8,464 nt of DNA from the NCBI GenBank assembly GCA_937899145.1, contig CALBPW010000294.1:1-8464 (forward strand), given 5' to 3'. The translations under genes were made by a program, and so were the position numbers. This document shows positions 1-6,374 of the stretch, piece after piece. The DNA is from an uncultured Bacteroidota bacterium (GTDB lineage: Bacteria > Bacteroidota > Bacteroidia > Bacteroidales > SZUA-534). The notes beneath the pieces were generated by a model, which saw only the letters and a list, made by a program, of their open reading frames with translations, ran no database searches and had not been told where the DNA came from. Every line of letters starts with the position of its first letter. Position 1 is the stretch's first letter.

Positions 1-51
1 GGCATTCGCCGATAATGAGGAGTATCTTGCAGTTTTAGGTGAGGCTATTTA
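1..51. other. Short unassigned piece beyond the hisS-like segment
   Basis: Read on the minus strand, the hisS-like frame ends at 52-54 in TGA followed directly by TAA. None of the three minus-strand frames here gives the LNYYTG peptide that should follow LARG in HisS. On the plus strand, frame 2 is open from the window edge and reads [19 protein letters not shown] before it enters antisense hisS. That peptide looks protein-like but I cannot assign it to a family. The piece may be the end of a different gene joined to hisS, so it marks a probable second junction at about 52-57. Confidence 0.4.
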
Positions 52-864
52 TCAGCCGCGAGCCAGAGTCAGATCTAGTTCGATTTGGTTTTTGATTGAA
101 CATAATTTCGAGATGATATACTCGCATTCGTTAACTCCCTTCACTCCTATCTCGCTGTCCTTCAAAATGCTGCGCATGGTATTGAGTTTTTCAGAGTTGC
201 TGCCCTTTAGGTTTATGATAGGTTGTAGTTTTTCGATTGCTTCATCAGGAATGCCGTCTTCTTTCAGTTCGGCATTTACTGCATCAAGCCCTATTTTGTC
301 CAGTTTGTCAATCGCAACAGTGATAGCTACAATCTTATCTGCCTGTCCGATGATTTCAGCAATACCAGATAAGATCTTGCGGTTGTTGATTTTTATGCAA
401 ACCCTTACTCCAAAACGCGTGAAGACAGTGTCGATGATTTGCATTAACTCCACTTCGTTCAACAGACTTTCACTTCCTACCACGTCAGCATCACACTGGT
501 AAAATTCTCTGTATCTGCCTTTCTGCGGACGGTCGGCACGCCATACGGGCTGTATTTGGTACCGCTTGAATGGCAGGTTCAGTTCTTCTCTGTGTTGAAC
601 TACGAAACGTGCAAATGGTACAGTCAGGTCGTATCGCAACCCTTTCTCGCATATTTTTGCAGCCAAACTGTTTGCAGAACCTTCATTGGGGGATAGTGTG
701 CCACCCTTCAAGAAGTCACCGCTGTTCAGGATCTTGAACAAAAGTTTGTCACCTTCTTCTCCGTATTTGCCCATCAGTGTCGAAAGGTTTTCCATTGCAG
801 GTGTTTCTATCTGCTGGAAACCATACAGGGCATATACTTCTTTGATGGTGTTGAAAATGTAGTT
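52..864 (-). pseudogene. hisS: Internal fragment of histidyl-tRNA synthetase (class II) lacking both ends
   Basis: Residues 641-909 of the chimeric frame match HisS, which charges tRNA-His in the cytoplasm. Visible are the motif 1 region [13 protein letters not shown] (653-665), [11 protein letters not shown] (673-683), [14 protein letters not shown] (714-727) and the motif 2 region [13 protein letters not shown] (740-752) followed by [15 protein letters not shown]. The fragment stops at LDLTLARG, exactly before the LNYYTG histidine-binding motif. It therefore lacks motif 3, the second histidine motif and the anticodon-binding domain, and also the N-terminal KGTRDF segment. It cannot be a working synthetase. 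Arginine codons differ between the two parts: 4 of 13 are AGA/AGG here against 0 of 23 in the thrA part, a mild sign of a different origin. An intact hisS is expected elsewhere in the genome. Confidence 0.9.
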
Positions 865-2781
865 CAAACTGCCCGACAAAACTGCCTGAATTTTAATTAT
901 TTGGTCGCCCGACGCAACAAGGTCTTCAATAGTTTTTAAAACCGGCAAACCGGCTGCCACATTGGTTTCGTGCAAGAATTTGACGCCACATGCTTTAACC
1001 TCTTTCTTGAAGTTTTGGTACACCTCAAGTGGCGACGAAGCCATAATCTTGTTCGACGCAACAATTGGAATACTCAATTGCGCAATGGAACTATATTTTT
1101 TCGGCAATTCGTGCGACGCTGTGTTGTCGATAAAAATGCTATTGCGAAGGTTCAGTTTCTTTATCTCATCAACAAAATCATCGAGATTAGCTGTTATCTC
1201 ACTGTTAGCGAGTTGATTACGCCAACTTTGCAAATCGATGCCTTTGCGATTGAAAATCATCTTTTTTGAGTTTGAAATGCCGACAACACGAATGTCGATT
1301 CCGTACTCATCTTTCAGAAAATCAGTTTGATCGCGCAATTGGTCGAGCATTGTGCCGCCAACCGTCCCCACGCCTACCATAAACAGGTGCACACGCTTAT
1401 ATTTCGACAGGAAGAAGCCGTCGTGCAGGGCGTTCAGGGCTTTTGCAACCTCTTTTTCTTTGATTACTATTGAGATGTTGCGCTCGGTTGCGCCTTGTGC
1501 TATGGCGCGAATGTTGATGCCGTTTTCGCCTAACAAGCGGAAAGCCTTGCCGGCAATGCCCACTTGCTCGCGCATTTTGTCGCCCACAACGGCAATAATT
1601 GCCAATCCGTTTTCCGATTCGATGGCGTGTACAATTTTGCGTTCAATTTCGATGGCAAACTCCTCGTTGAGCTTGCTACAAGCAGCTTCAGCGTCGTTTG
1701 TGTAGATTCCGACGCAAATGGTGTGCTCGCTCGATGATTGTGTGATGAAGAGCACATTGACATTACCTGCGCAAAGTGCCTTAAAAGCCCGCATTGCAAC
1801 GCCCGGCACGCCTATCATTCCGCTGCCCGACACGGTTATCAGCGATATGTTTCCGATTGACGAAAAACCTTTTACGGTGGCATCGCCATGGTTTGGATGC
1901 TCAGTGATGAGTGTTCCTTCGTCGTCAGGAGCGTATGAGTTTTTTATGCCGATGGGAATTTTCTTTTCAAGTGCGGGCTGAATGGTTGGCGGATAAATCA
2001 CTTTTGCGCCAAAGTACGAAAGTTCCATTGCCTCTTCGTAACTCATTGATTTGATGGGATATGCAGCCGAAACGATATTTGGAGCGGCCGTTAACATTCC
2101 ACTTACATCAGTCCAAATATCAATGAGTGAAGCATTTAGATAGTTGCCAAGCAGGGCTGCCGTGTAGTCGGAGCCGCCACGTCCGAGGGTTGACGGTTCG
2201 CTCTCGTGAGTGCTTGATATGAAGCCCGGCACAACGGCAATGCCCTTGAAATTTTTGAATGCGTTGAGTGTTTTTTGTTCCGATATGGCGTGGTCAACAT
2301 TACCTTGCAGGTAGTTGTTGTCGGTGATGATAATGTTGCGTGCGTCAACAAGTATGTTCTTCAGTCCCAAGTTGTTAAGCGATGCGCTTATAAGTGTTGA
2401 CGACATGCGTTCGCCCATTGAGAGCAGTTTGGCGCGTGTGCGGTCAGAACATTCGTCAAGAAATTTGATGCTCTGACAAATCTTGTTGGCTTCTGCGCAG
2501 CGGTCTTTTATAAACTCTGTCATTGTGGCTTTTTGGTCATCGGCAACAAGTTCGTTTATGATTTCGATATGGCGACGGCGGATTTCGTCGATAAATTCAG
2601 TGTATTGCTCTGAGTTTTCAAGTGCGGCTTTTGCACTGTTTTCCAACAGGTTAGTAACGCCTTGTAAGGCTGAAACAACTACAACTAAATCTTGATTTTT
2701 GTATCGGCTAACAATTTTTGCCAACTGCTCAATACGTTCAGCATTAGCAACCGATGAACCTCCGAATTTTAATATCTGCAT
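52..2781 (-). CDS. thrA: Chimeric ORF: ThrA (aspartokinase-homoserine dehydrogenase I) N-terminal part fused to an internal HisS fragment
   Basis: The frame encodes 909 residues. Residues 1-295 are an aspartate kinase that phosphorylates aspartate in the first step of threonine, methionine and isoleucine synthesis: KFGGSS at 5-10, SMGERMSS at 121-128, [11 protein letters not shown] at 199-209. Residues about 305-460 are paired ACT domains, the usual site of threonine feedback. Residues 463-600 are the homoserine dehydrogenase NAD domain, with VGVGTVGG at 469-476 and SNK at 576-578. [12 protein letters not shown] at 604-615 opens the catalytic part. From about residue 641 the protein becomes histidyl-tRNA synthetase. 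The rest of the dehydrogenase catalytic domain, with its conserved acidic and lysine active-site residues, is missing, so only the kinase could be active. The start at 2781 places KFGGSS at the usual distance, after an A-rich tract. A threonine-rich leader peptide lies upstream. No thrB or thrC follows. What is seen is the family switch; an assembly or recombination origin is inferred. Confidence 0.93.
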   Translation of the reverse strand: MQILKFGGSSVANAERIEQLAKIVSRYKNQDLVVVVSALQGVTNLLENSAKAALENSEQYTEFIDEIRRRHIEIINELVADDQKATMTEFIKDRCAEANKICQSIKFLDECSDRTRAKLLSMGERMSSTLISASLNNLGLKNILVDARNIIITDNNYLQGNVDHAISEQKTLNAFKNFKGIAVVPGFISSTHESEPSTLGRGGSDYTAALLGNYLNASLIDIWTDVSGMLTAAPNIVSAAYPIKSMSYEEAMELSYFGAKVIYPPTIQPALEKKIPIGIKNSYAPDDEGTLITEHPNHGDATVKGFSSIGNISLITVSGSGMIGVPGVAMRAFKALCAGNVNVLFITQSSSEHTICVGIYTNDAEAACSKLNEEFAIEIERKIVHAIESENGLAIIAVVGDKMREQVGIAGKAFRLLGENGINIRAIAQGATERNISIVIKEKEVAKALNALHDGFFLSKYKRVHLFMVGVGTVGGTMLDQLRDQTDFLKDEYGIDIRVVGISNSKKMIFNRKGIDLQSWRNQLANSEITANLDDFVDEIKKLNLRNSIFIDNTASHELPKKYSSIAQLSIPIVASNKIMASSPLEVYQNFKKEVKACGVKFLHETNVAAGLPVLKTIEDLVASGDQIIKIQAVLSGSLNYIFNTIKEVYALYGFQQIETPAMENLSTLMGKYGEEGDKLLFKILNSGDFLKGGTLSPNEGSANSLAAKICEKGLRYDLTVPFARFVVQHREELNLPFKRYQIQPVWRADRPQKGRYREFYQCDADVVGSESLLNEVELMQIIDTVFTRFGVRVCIKINNRKILSGIAEIIGQADKIVAITVAIDKLDKIGLDAVNAELKEDGIPDEAIEKLQPIINLKGSNSEKLNTMRSILKDSEIGVKGVNECEYIISKLCSIKNQIELDLTLARG
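844..864 (-). other. thrA/hisS junction in the shared NYIFNTI coding stretch
   Basis: Codons 640-646 read NYIFNTI. The preceding GSLNYIFN is the usual homoserine dehydrogenase peptide ([11 protein letters not shown]), while NYIFNTI followed by KEVYALYGF is the usual HisS N-terminal region (AKRNYIFNTI...). The change of family falls inside these roughly 15-21 bases, so the exact crossover cannot be placed. A short coding match between two unrelated genes is the kind of place where a short-k-mer assembly, a PCR/MDA chimera or microhomology recombination would join them. Confidence 0.85.
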
Positions 2782-2812
2782 GATTTTATGATTTTTAACT
2801 TTTTAAATGACA

Positions 2813-2929
2813 GGAAGATAGGTGTCTTCCAAAAATAAATGCCCGTTTTTTTCAGAAACCATCTGATTACATTCTACCCCCACCGGGGGTTGTGGTTGTA
2901 CTGAAAGGAATATAAGTTATTGTACACCA
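2813..2929 (-). promoter_or_regulatory. Candidate thr attenuator: hairpins in and after the leader peptide
   Basis: Hand folding of the minus-strand RNA shows four possible stems. (1) Bases 2929-2922 (UGGUGUAC) can pair with 2901-2893 with one bulged A, covering the first Thr codons of the last cluster. (2) ACCCCC-GGU-GGGGGU at 2890-2876 is a 6-bp stem inside the last leader codons. (3) UCAGA/UCUGA at 2866-2852 starts just after the leader stop. (4) GGAAGA-CACCUA-UCUUCC at 2830-2813 lies 31 bases before the thrA start, followed by a weak U-containing stretch (UGUCAUUU). The G5 arm of stem 2 could pair, with wobbles, with CUUCC of stem 4, giving a possible switch. No strong U-tract terminator is visible, so the mechanism is inferred. 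Energies were not computed. Confidence 0.45.
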
Positions 2930-2959
2930 AGTAGTTGTATTGCTTGATGACGTGCTCAT
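2867..2959 (-). CDS. Threonine-rich leader peptide of the thr operon (thrL-like)
   Basis: A 30-codon ORF with ATG start and TAA stop lies 85 bases upstream of the thrA start on the same strand. Threonine occupies positions 3, 8-10, 13, 15 and 21-24, which is 10 of 30 residues, with two Ile at 14 and 17. It ends in PGGGRM, and the Pro-Gly-Gly-Gly codons themselves form a GC-rich hairpin right after the ACA ACC ACA ACC run. This layout matches leader peptides that sense charged tRNA by ribosome stalling. E. coli thrL ends in a similar Thr/Ile run followed by GNGAG, but that is analogy, not shown homology. The ATG is preceded by an AU-rich tract without Shine-Dalgarno, as for other genes here. 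Its job would be to adjust thrA transcription or translation to threonine supply. The ORF and its composition are seen; the regulation is inferred. Confidence 0.75.
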   Translation of the reverse strand: MSTSSSNTTTWCTITYIPFSTTTTPGGGRM

Positions 2960-3005
2960 ATTTCTATTATTAATAATTAGCATTTATCGTAATTTTTGAG
3001 TAGCG

Positions 3006-3036
3006 CAAAAGTAGAAATATTGTTTTGAAAATGAAA
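3006..3036 (-). promoter_or_regulatory. Bacteroidota-type promoter for the thr leader and thrA
   Basis: The minus strand reads TACTTTTG at 3013-3006, a full match to the TAnnTTTG -7 element of Bacteroidota housekeeping promoters, followed by CGC. With a 19-base spacer it is preceded by TTTC (3036-3033), one mismatch from the TTTG -33 element. Transcription would start near 3000, about 40 bases before the leader ATG and some 220 bases before thrA. That long leader is consistent with attenuation. Confidence 0.6.
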
Positions 3037-3117
3037 TATTAAATGCGATAGTATGAAAAAAAGTAGGAAGGCTGCTATTTGTGATTCAAAATATAACATT
3101 TCACATTTTTTTTGCCT

Positions 3118-3125
3118 TATCTTTG
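3118..3125 (+). promoter_or_regulatory. Bacteroidota -7 promoter element for manC
   Basis: TATCTTTG matches TAnnTTTG completely. A start site about 5-8 bases downstream (near 3131) leaves a very short leader before the ATG at 3140 or 3152 and lies downstream of the ATG at 3053. No convincing TTTG -33 element is seen at the usual spacing, so the call rests on the -7 match and its position. Confidence 0.5.
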
Positions 3126-3139
3126 CTCAACAAACAAAA

Positions 3140-4243
3140 ATGAACCATTGTATGAATCAAGATTTATTTTGCGTGATAATGGCGGGAGGCGCAGGAACAC
3201 GCTTTTGGCCAGTAAGCCGTGCGTCATATCCAAAGCAATTTATTGATATTCTGGGAGTTGGAAAATCGCTGCTTCAACTAACAATTGAGCGGTTTACACA
3301 AATTGTGCCAAAAGAAAATGTGCTGATTGTAACAAGTGCTGAGTATAAAGATTTGACACTAAAACAATTGCCACAACTTAGTGAATCGCAAATTTTGCTT
3401 GAGCCGGCGCGCCGCAACACGGCTCCATGTATTGCGTATGCTAATTTCCGCATTCAGCAAATGAACCCCAACGCTAAAATTGTTGTGGCTCCATCGGATC
3501 ATCTTATTCTTAACGACCAACTTTTTATCAATACAATAAAAAACGGATTTGAGTTTGTATCTAACAATAATAATCTGTTGACACTTGGCATACAGCCCAC
3601 ACGTCCCGACACTGGCTATGGTTATATTCAGTTTGGCGAGCCCATCTCATACAATAGCATTGGCGACCTTTGTAAGGTGAAAGCTTTCACCGAAAAGCCA
3701 AATCTTGAATTTGCCAAATTTTTTGTCCAAAGTGGTGAATTTTATTGGAATTCGGGCATTTTCATCTGGTCGCTTAAATCGATACAAGAGGCCTTCCAAA
3801 AACACTTGCCTGAGGTTTACAATCTATTTAACAGTAAGTCAGAATTATTTAACACCGCCGACGAGGATGATGCTGTGCAACAGATATATCCTGTTTGCGA
3901 GAATATCTCAATTGACTATGGTGTAATGGAAAAAGCTGATAATGTGGCAGTTTTGGGTTCTCATTTTGGTTGGTCAGACCTTGGGACTTGGGCATCGCTT
4001 TACGAAAACAAACGCAAAGACACTGATGAAAATGTAGCGGTTGGCGACAACATATTATTGTATGGTACGACACGCTCTGTGGTGTATGCGCCAAAAGACA
4101 AACTTGTTGTTGTTCAGGGTCTTAACAACTATATTGTTGTTGATACGCCCGACGCTTTGCTCATCTGCAATAAAGACGAAGAGCAAAAAGTGAAAAATAT
4201 TGTAAATGATATTAAAACGCGCACTGGCAATAAGTTTATTTGA
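3140..4243 (+). CDS. manC: Mannose-1-phosphate guanylyltransferase (GDP-mannose pyrophosphorylase), short one-domain form
   Basis: The enzyme joins mannose 1-phosphate and GTP to give GDP-mannose and pyrophosphate in the cytoplasm, supplying GDP-mannose and GDP-fucose for surface glycans. Numbered from the ATG at 3140 (367 residues), the nucleotidyltransferase signature GGAGTRFWPVSR is at 16-27 with PKQF at 31-34. EPARRNTAP is at 88-96, APSDH at 117-121, RPDTGYGYI at 155-163, FTEKP at 183-187, WNSGIFIW at 203-210 and GWSDLGTW at 277-284. It ends shortly after the nucleotidyltransferase and short left-handed helix region. There is no C-terminal phosphomannose isomerase cupin as in the longer ManC/AlgA type. 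The frame is open to an ATG at 3053, but the promoter motif at 3118-3125 and the absence of homology in that extension argue against it. ATG 3140 follows an A-rich tract; ATG 3152 (363 residues) is equally possible. It is divergent from thrA, convergent with thiL, and probably transcribed alone. Confidence 0.92.
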   Translation: MNHCMNQDLFCVIMAGGAGTRFWPVSRASYPKQFIDILGVGKSLLQLTIERFTQIVPKENVLIVTSAEYKDLTLKQLPQLSESQILLEPARRNTAPCIAYANFRIQQMNPNAKIVVAPSDHLILNDQLFINTIKNGFEFVSNNNNLLTLGIQPTRPDTGYGYIQFGEPISYNSIGDLCKVKAFTEKPNLEFAKFFVQSGEFYWNSGIFIWSLKSIQEAFQKHLPEVYNLFNSKSELFNTADEDDAVQQIYPVCENISIDYGVMEKADNVAVLGSHFGWSDLGTWASLYENKRKDTDENVAVGDNILLYGTTRSVVYAPKDKLVVVQGLNNYIVVDTPDALLICNKDEEQKVKNIVNDIKTRTGNKFI

Positions 4244-4262
4244 GAATGTGCGCTATAATACT

Positions 4263-4306
4263 AAAATCGGCAAATTGAGTAGGTGTTCAATTTGCCGATT
4301 TTTTTT
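4263..4306 (+). terminator. Intrinsic terminator after manC, possibly bidirectional with thiL
   Basis: AAAATCGGCAAATTGA (4263-4278) pairs perfectly with TCAATTTGCCGATTTT (4287-4302) around an 8-base loop, a 16-bp stem, and runs into a T tract (4299-4306) on the plus strand. It lies 19 bases after the manC stop. On the minus strand the stem is followed by TTTT and then TAGTATTATAG, a weaker tract that may also end the thiL transcript 25 bases past its stop. Confidence 0.9.
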
Positions 4307-4327
4307 GATTCGGCATTTTATGAGTTT

Positions 4328-5371
4328 TTATTTTTTGTACGCTTCCCAACCTTGAGCCGAAATGCGTGTGCTGCCAGCCACCCTGCCCATAAGCGTATAA
4401 GCTTCGGGTTCGTTGGTTATTTGGCCAATTATCGATATTCCTGCCATATTGCCTGCAATTTCAACTTGTTCGGCAGGTATTGTGAACAGCAGTTCGTAAT
4501 CTTCGCCACCATTCATGGCAATCATAGTCGCGTCCATATTTAGTTCAGTTGCTACAGCCTCTGTTTGTGGGTCAACGGGCAGTTTGCTCTCATAAATTTT
4601 AACGCCGCAGCCCGATTGCTTGCAGATGTGCAGTAATTCCGACGACAATCCGTCGCTGATGTCAATCATTGCGGTTGGTGTTAATCCCGATTGTTTTATC
4701 ATATCGATAACCTCGCGGCGAGCTTCGGGCTTGAGTTGGCGCCCGATAACGTAATCGTATTTTGACAAATCGGGTTGTGAGTTTGGATTTATCATATACA
4801 CCTCGCGCTCGCGTTTAAGTATCTGTAAACCAGCGTATGCGCCACCCAAATCGCCCGATACGCAAACCAAATCGCCAGCCTTGGCGCCATTGCGCAATAT
4901 TGATTTCCCTTTTTCCACTTCGCCAACGGCAGTAATGCTGATAATGAGTCCGGTAAGCGAACTTGTAGTGTCGCCACCAATCAAATCTACATTGTAGCGT
5001 TCGCAAGCACGGCGAATCCCATCATAAAGTTGCTCGAGCGCTTCAACTGAAAATTTTGATGAAACGGCTAACGAAACAGTAATGTGCATCGGTTTTCCAC
5101 CCATCGCATAAATATCTGATAAATTGGCAATAACTGCTTTATATCCAAGATGTTGCAATGGTGTGTAAACCAAATCGAAATGGACGCCTTCTGCCAACAA
5201 ATCGGTTGTAACAAGAATTTCGTTATCGTCAGGTTTGATAATTGCGGCATCGTCGCCGATACCTTTTACAACTGATGAACTTTTAATTTTGAATGGTTCG
5301 GTAAGTTTTTTTATCAATCCAAATTCACCTAAATCGGATAGCGGAGTTGCTTTTTTATTGTTTTCTGACAT
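4328..5371 (-). CDS. thiL: Thiamine-monophosphate kinase
   Basis: ThiL phosphorylates thiamine monophosphate with ATP to make thiamine diphosphate, the last step of the cofactor pathway. The 347-residue length is usual for the family. Hallmarks of the ThiL/AIR-synthase fold are in order: GIGDDAA at 37-43, TTDLLAEGVHF at 55-65, NLSDIYAMGG at 83-92, GGDTT at 132-136, the glycine-rich SGDLGGAYAGL at 172-182, DISDGLSSEL at 237-246 and NGGEDYELLF at 287-296. The aspartates of the GDD, SD, GGD and SDG motifs are the expected metal and nucleotide ligands. The ATG at 5371 follows an A-rich tract (CTTCAAAAAA). It lies 50 bases after the stop of the hydroxyacid dehydrogenase in the same direction, with a TAnnTTTG motif in the gap, so it may be read both with metH and from its own promoter. 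No other thiamine gene or TPP riboswitch is seen nearby. Confidence 0.94.
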   Translation of the reverse strand: MSENNKKATPLSDLGEFGLIKKLTEPFKIKSSSVVKGIGDDAAIIKPDDNEILVTTDLLAEGVHFDLVYTPLQHLGYKAVIANLSDIYAMGGKPMHITVSLAVSSKFSVEALEQLYDGIRRACERYNVDLIGGDTTSSLTGLIISITAVGEVEKGKSILRNGAKAGDLVCVSGDLGGAYAGLQILKREREVYMINPNSQPDLSKYDYVIGRQLKPEARREVIDMIKQSGLTPTAMIDISDGLSSELLHICKQSGCGVKIYESKLPVDPQTEAVATELNMDATMIAMNGGEDYELLFTIPAEQVEIAGNMAGISIIGQITNEPEAYTLMGRVAGSTRISAQGWEAYKK

Positions 5372-5407
5372 TTTTTTGAAGATTTATTGATTGTGTAATT
5401 GGCATGG

Positions 5408-5415
5408 CAAATATA
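5408..5415 (-). promoter_or_regulatory. Possible -7 promoter element for thiL
   Basis: The minus strand reads TATATTTG, a full TAnnTTTG match, just after the stop of the upstream dehydrogenase and about 36 bases before the thiL ATG. No clear -33 element is found at the usual spacing. In AT-rich DNA such a match can occur by chance, so this is a moderate call. Confidence 0.35.
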
Positions 5416-5421
5416 TTTATT

Positions 5422-6372
5422 TCAATTTTTAACCACATTCACCGCATTGCCATTTATAAAGGATTGCAAATTTCCGGCGGCAATGTCCATCAGCCTTTGC
5501 CGTGCTTCGGCTGTTGCCCAAGCAATGTGCGGAGTTATGAAGCAGTTGCGAGCTGTAAGTAGTGGATTGTCAGCCTTTGGCGGCTCAGTTGATAGAACAT
5601 CAACGGCGGCGGCGGCAATTTTGCCGGTGTTAAGTGCATTGGCAAGCGCTTGCTCGTCAATTAATGGTCCGCGGCCTGTGTTTATCAGTATTGCCGTCGG
5701 TTTCATTTGGCTTAAACTGTCGGCATTTATAATTTGCTTGGTGTCGGCACATAGTGGACAATGTAGGCTGATAATGTCGCTTTGTTGCCATAACTCGTTG
5801 TACGACACATGTTTAATATCATTTGACAAATTCTTTTTGCTTGTTACGGCAATCACTTTCATTCCAAATGCTAATGCGATGCGAGCCGTTGCCATACCTG
5901 TATTTCCAAGCCCTACAAGCCCTATGGTTTTGCCAGCAAGTTCGATTTGTGGTTTGCGCCAGAAACAAAAATCGATGCTGCGTGTCCATTCGCCATTGTG
6001 CACAATTTGTGAGTGAAAATCGACACTATTGGTTATGTTAAGTATGTGAGCGAAAACCATTTGCGCAACCGATGAGGTGCTATATGCAGGAATGTTTGTA
6101 ACTACTATTTCGTGATTGTTTGTGTAGTTTAAATCGACAACATTGTAGCCCGTTGCCAATATGCCAATGTATTTAAGATTAGGCATTTGCGCCATATTTT
6201 CGGCATTTAAAATTGTTTTGTTAGTGAGTAGCGCATCGGCATTTTTGGCACGCTCAATGGTAAGATTGGCGGGTGTGCGGTCGAAGACGGTAAATTCACC
6301 TAAAAGTTTTAGTTTTTCCCAACTTAAATCGCCCGGGTTGAGGCAATATCCATCTAAAACCACAATCCTCAT
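5422..6372 (-). CDS. D-2-hydroxyacid dehydrogenase, glycerate dehydrogenase (hydroxypyruvate reductase) type
   Basis: The 316-residue protein is a cytoplasmic NAD(P)-linked dehydrogenase of the D-isomer-specific 2-hydroxyacid family. The Rossmann motif GLVGLGNTG is at 151-159. The catalytic trio is complete: Arg234 in NTGRGP, Glu263 in STEPP and His282 in TPHIAW. The N-terminal MRIVVLDGYCLNPGDLSW is the form I associate with glycerate dehydrogenases (HprA-like), which interconvert hydroxypyruvate and D-glycerate. Lactate, phosphoglycerate or other 2-keto acid substrates cannot be excluded from sequence alone. There is no ACT domain of the SerA type, which argues against a regulated phosphoglycerate dehydrogenase. 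The start at 6372 lies two bases after the metH stop (TGA-tt-ATG), so the two genes are very probably co-transcribed and translationally close. thiL follows 50 bases downstream. Confidence 0.9.
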   Translation of the reverse strand: MRIVVLDGYCLNPGDLSWEKLKLLGEFTVFDRTPANLTIERAKNADALLTNKTILNAENMAQMPNLKYIGILATGYNVVDLNYTNNHEIVVTNIPAYSTSSVAQMVFAHILNITNSVDFHSQIVHNGEWTRSIDFCFWRKPQIELAGKTIGLVGLGNTGMATARIALAFGMKVIAVTSKKNLSNDIKHVSYNELWQQSDIISLHCPLCADTKQIINADSLSQMKPTAILINTGRGPLIDEQALANALNTGKIAAAAVDVLSTEPPKADNPLLTARNCFITPHIAWATAEARQRLMDIAAGNLQSFINGNAVNVVKN

Positions 6373-6374
6373 AA

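Noticed and set aside
92..502. A 136-codon open frame on the plus strand, open further back to the window edge
   Set aside because: It is antisense to the recognisable hisS segment and has no domain features. Only its first part, before base 52, may be a true gene end.
52..2781. A new bifunctional ThrA-HisS enzyme
   Set aside because: Both enzymes are cut inside catalytic domains: the dehydrogenase lacks its active-site residues and HisS lacks LNYYTG, motif 3 and the anticodon domain. A working fusion would keep whole domains.
2782..3052. A riboswitch upstream of thrA (for example a lysine type)
   Set aside because: The leader is only about 220 bases, much of it taken by the Thr-rich ORF, and no lysine riboswitch-like multi-helix core could be recognised.
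3053..3139. N-terminal extension of ManC as a signal peptide
   Set aside because: The hydrophobic run is short (about HFFCLIFA), the enzyme family is cytoplasmic, and a promoter element overlaps the region.
5399..6016. A 205-codon open frame on the plus strand
   Set aside because: It is antisense to the hydroxyacid dehydrogenase, whose motifs are complete, and its peptide shows no recognisable domain. Long antisense frames are common opposite such codon usage.
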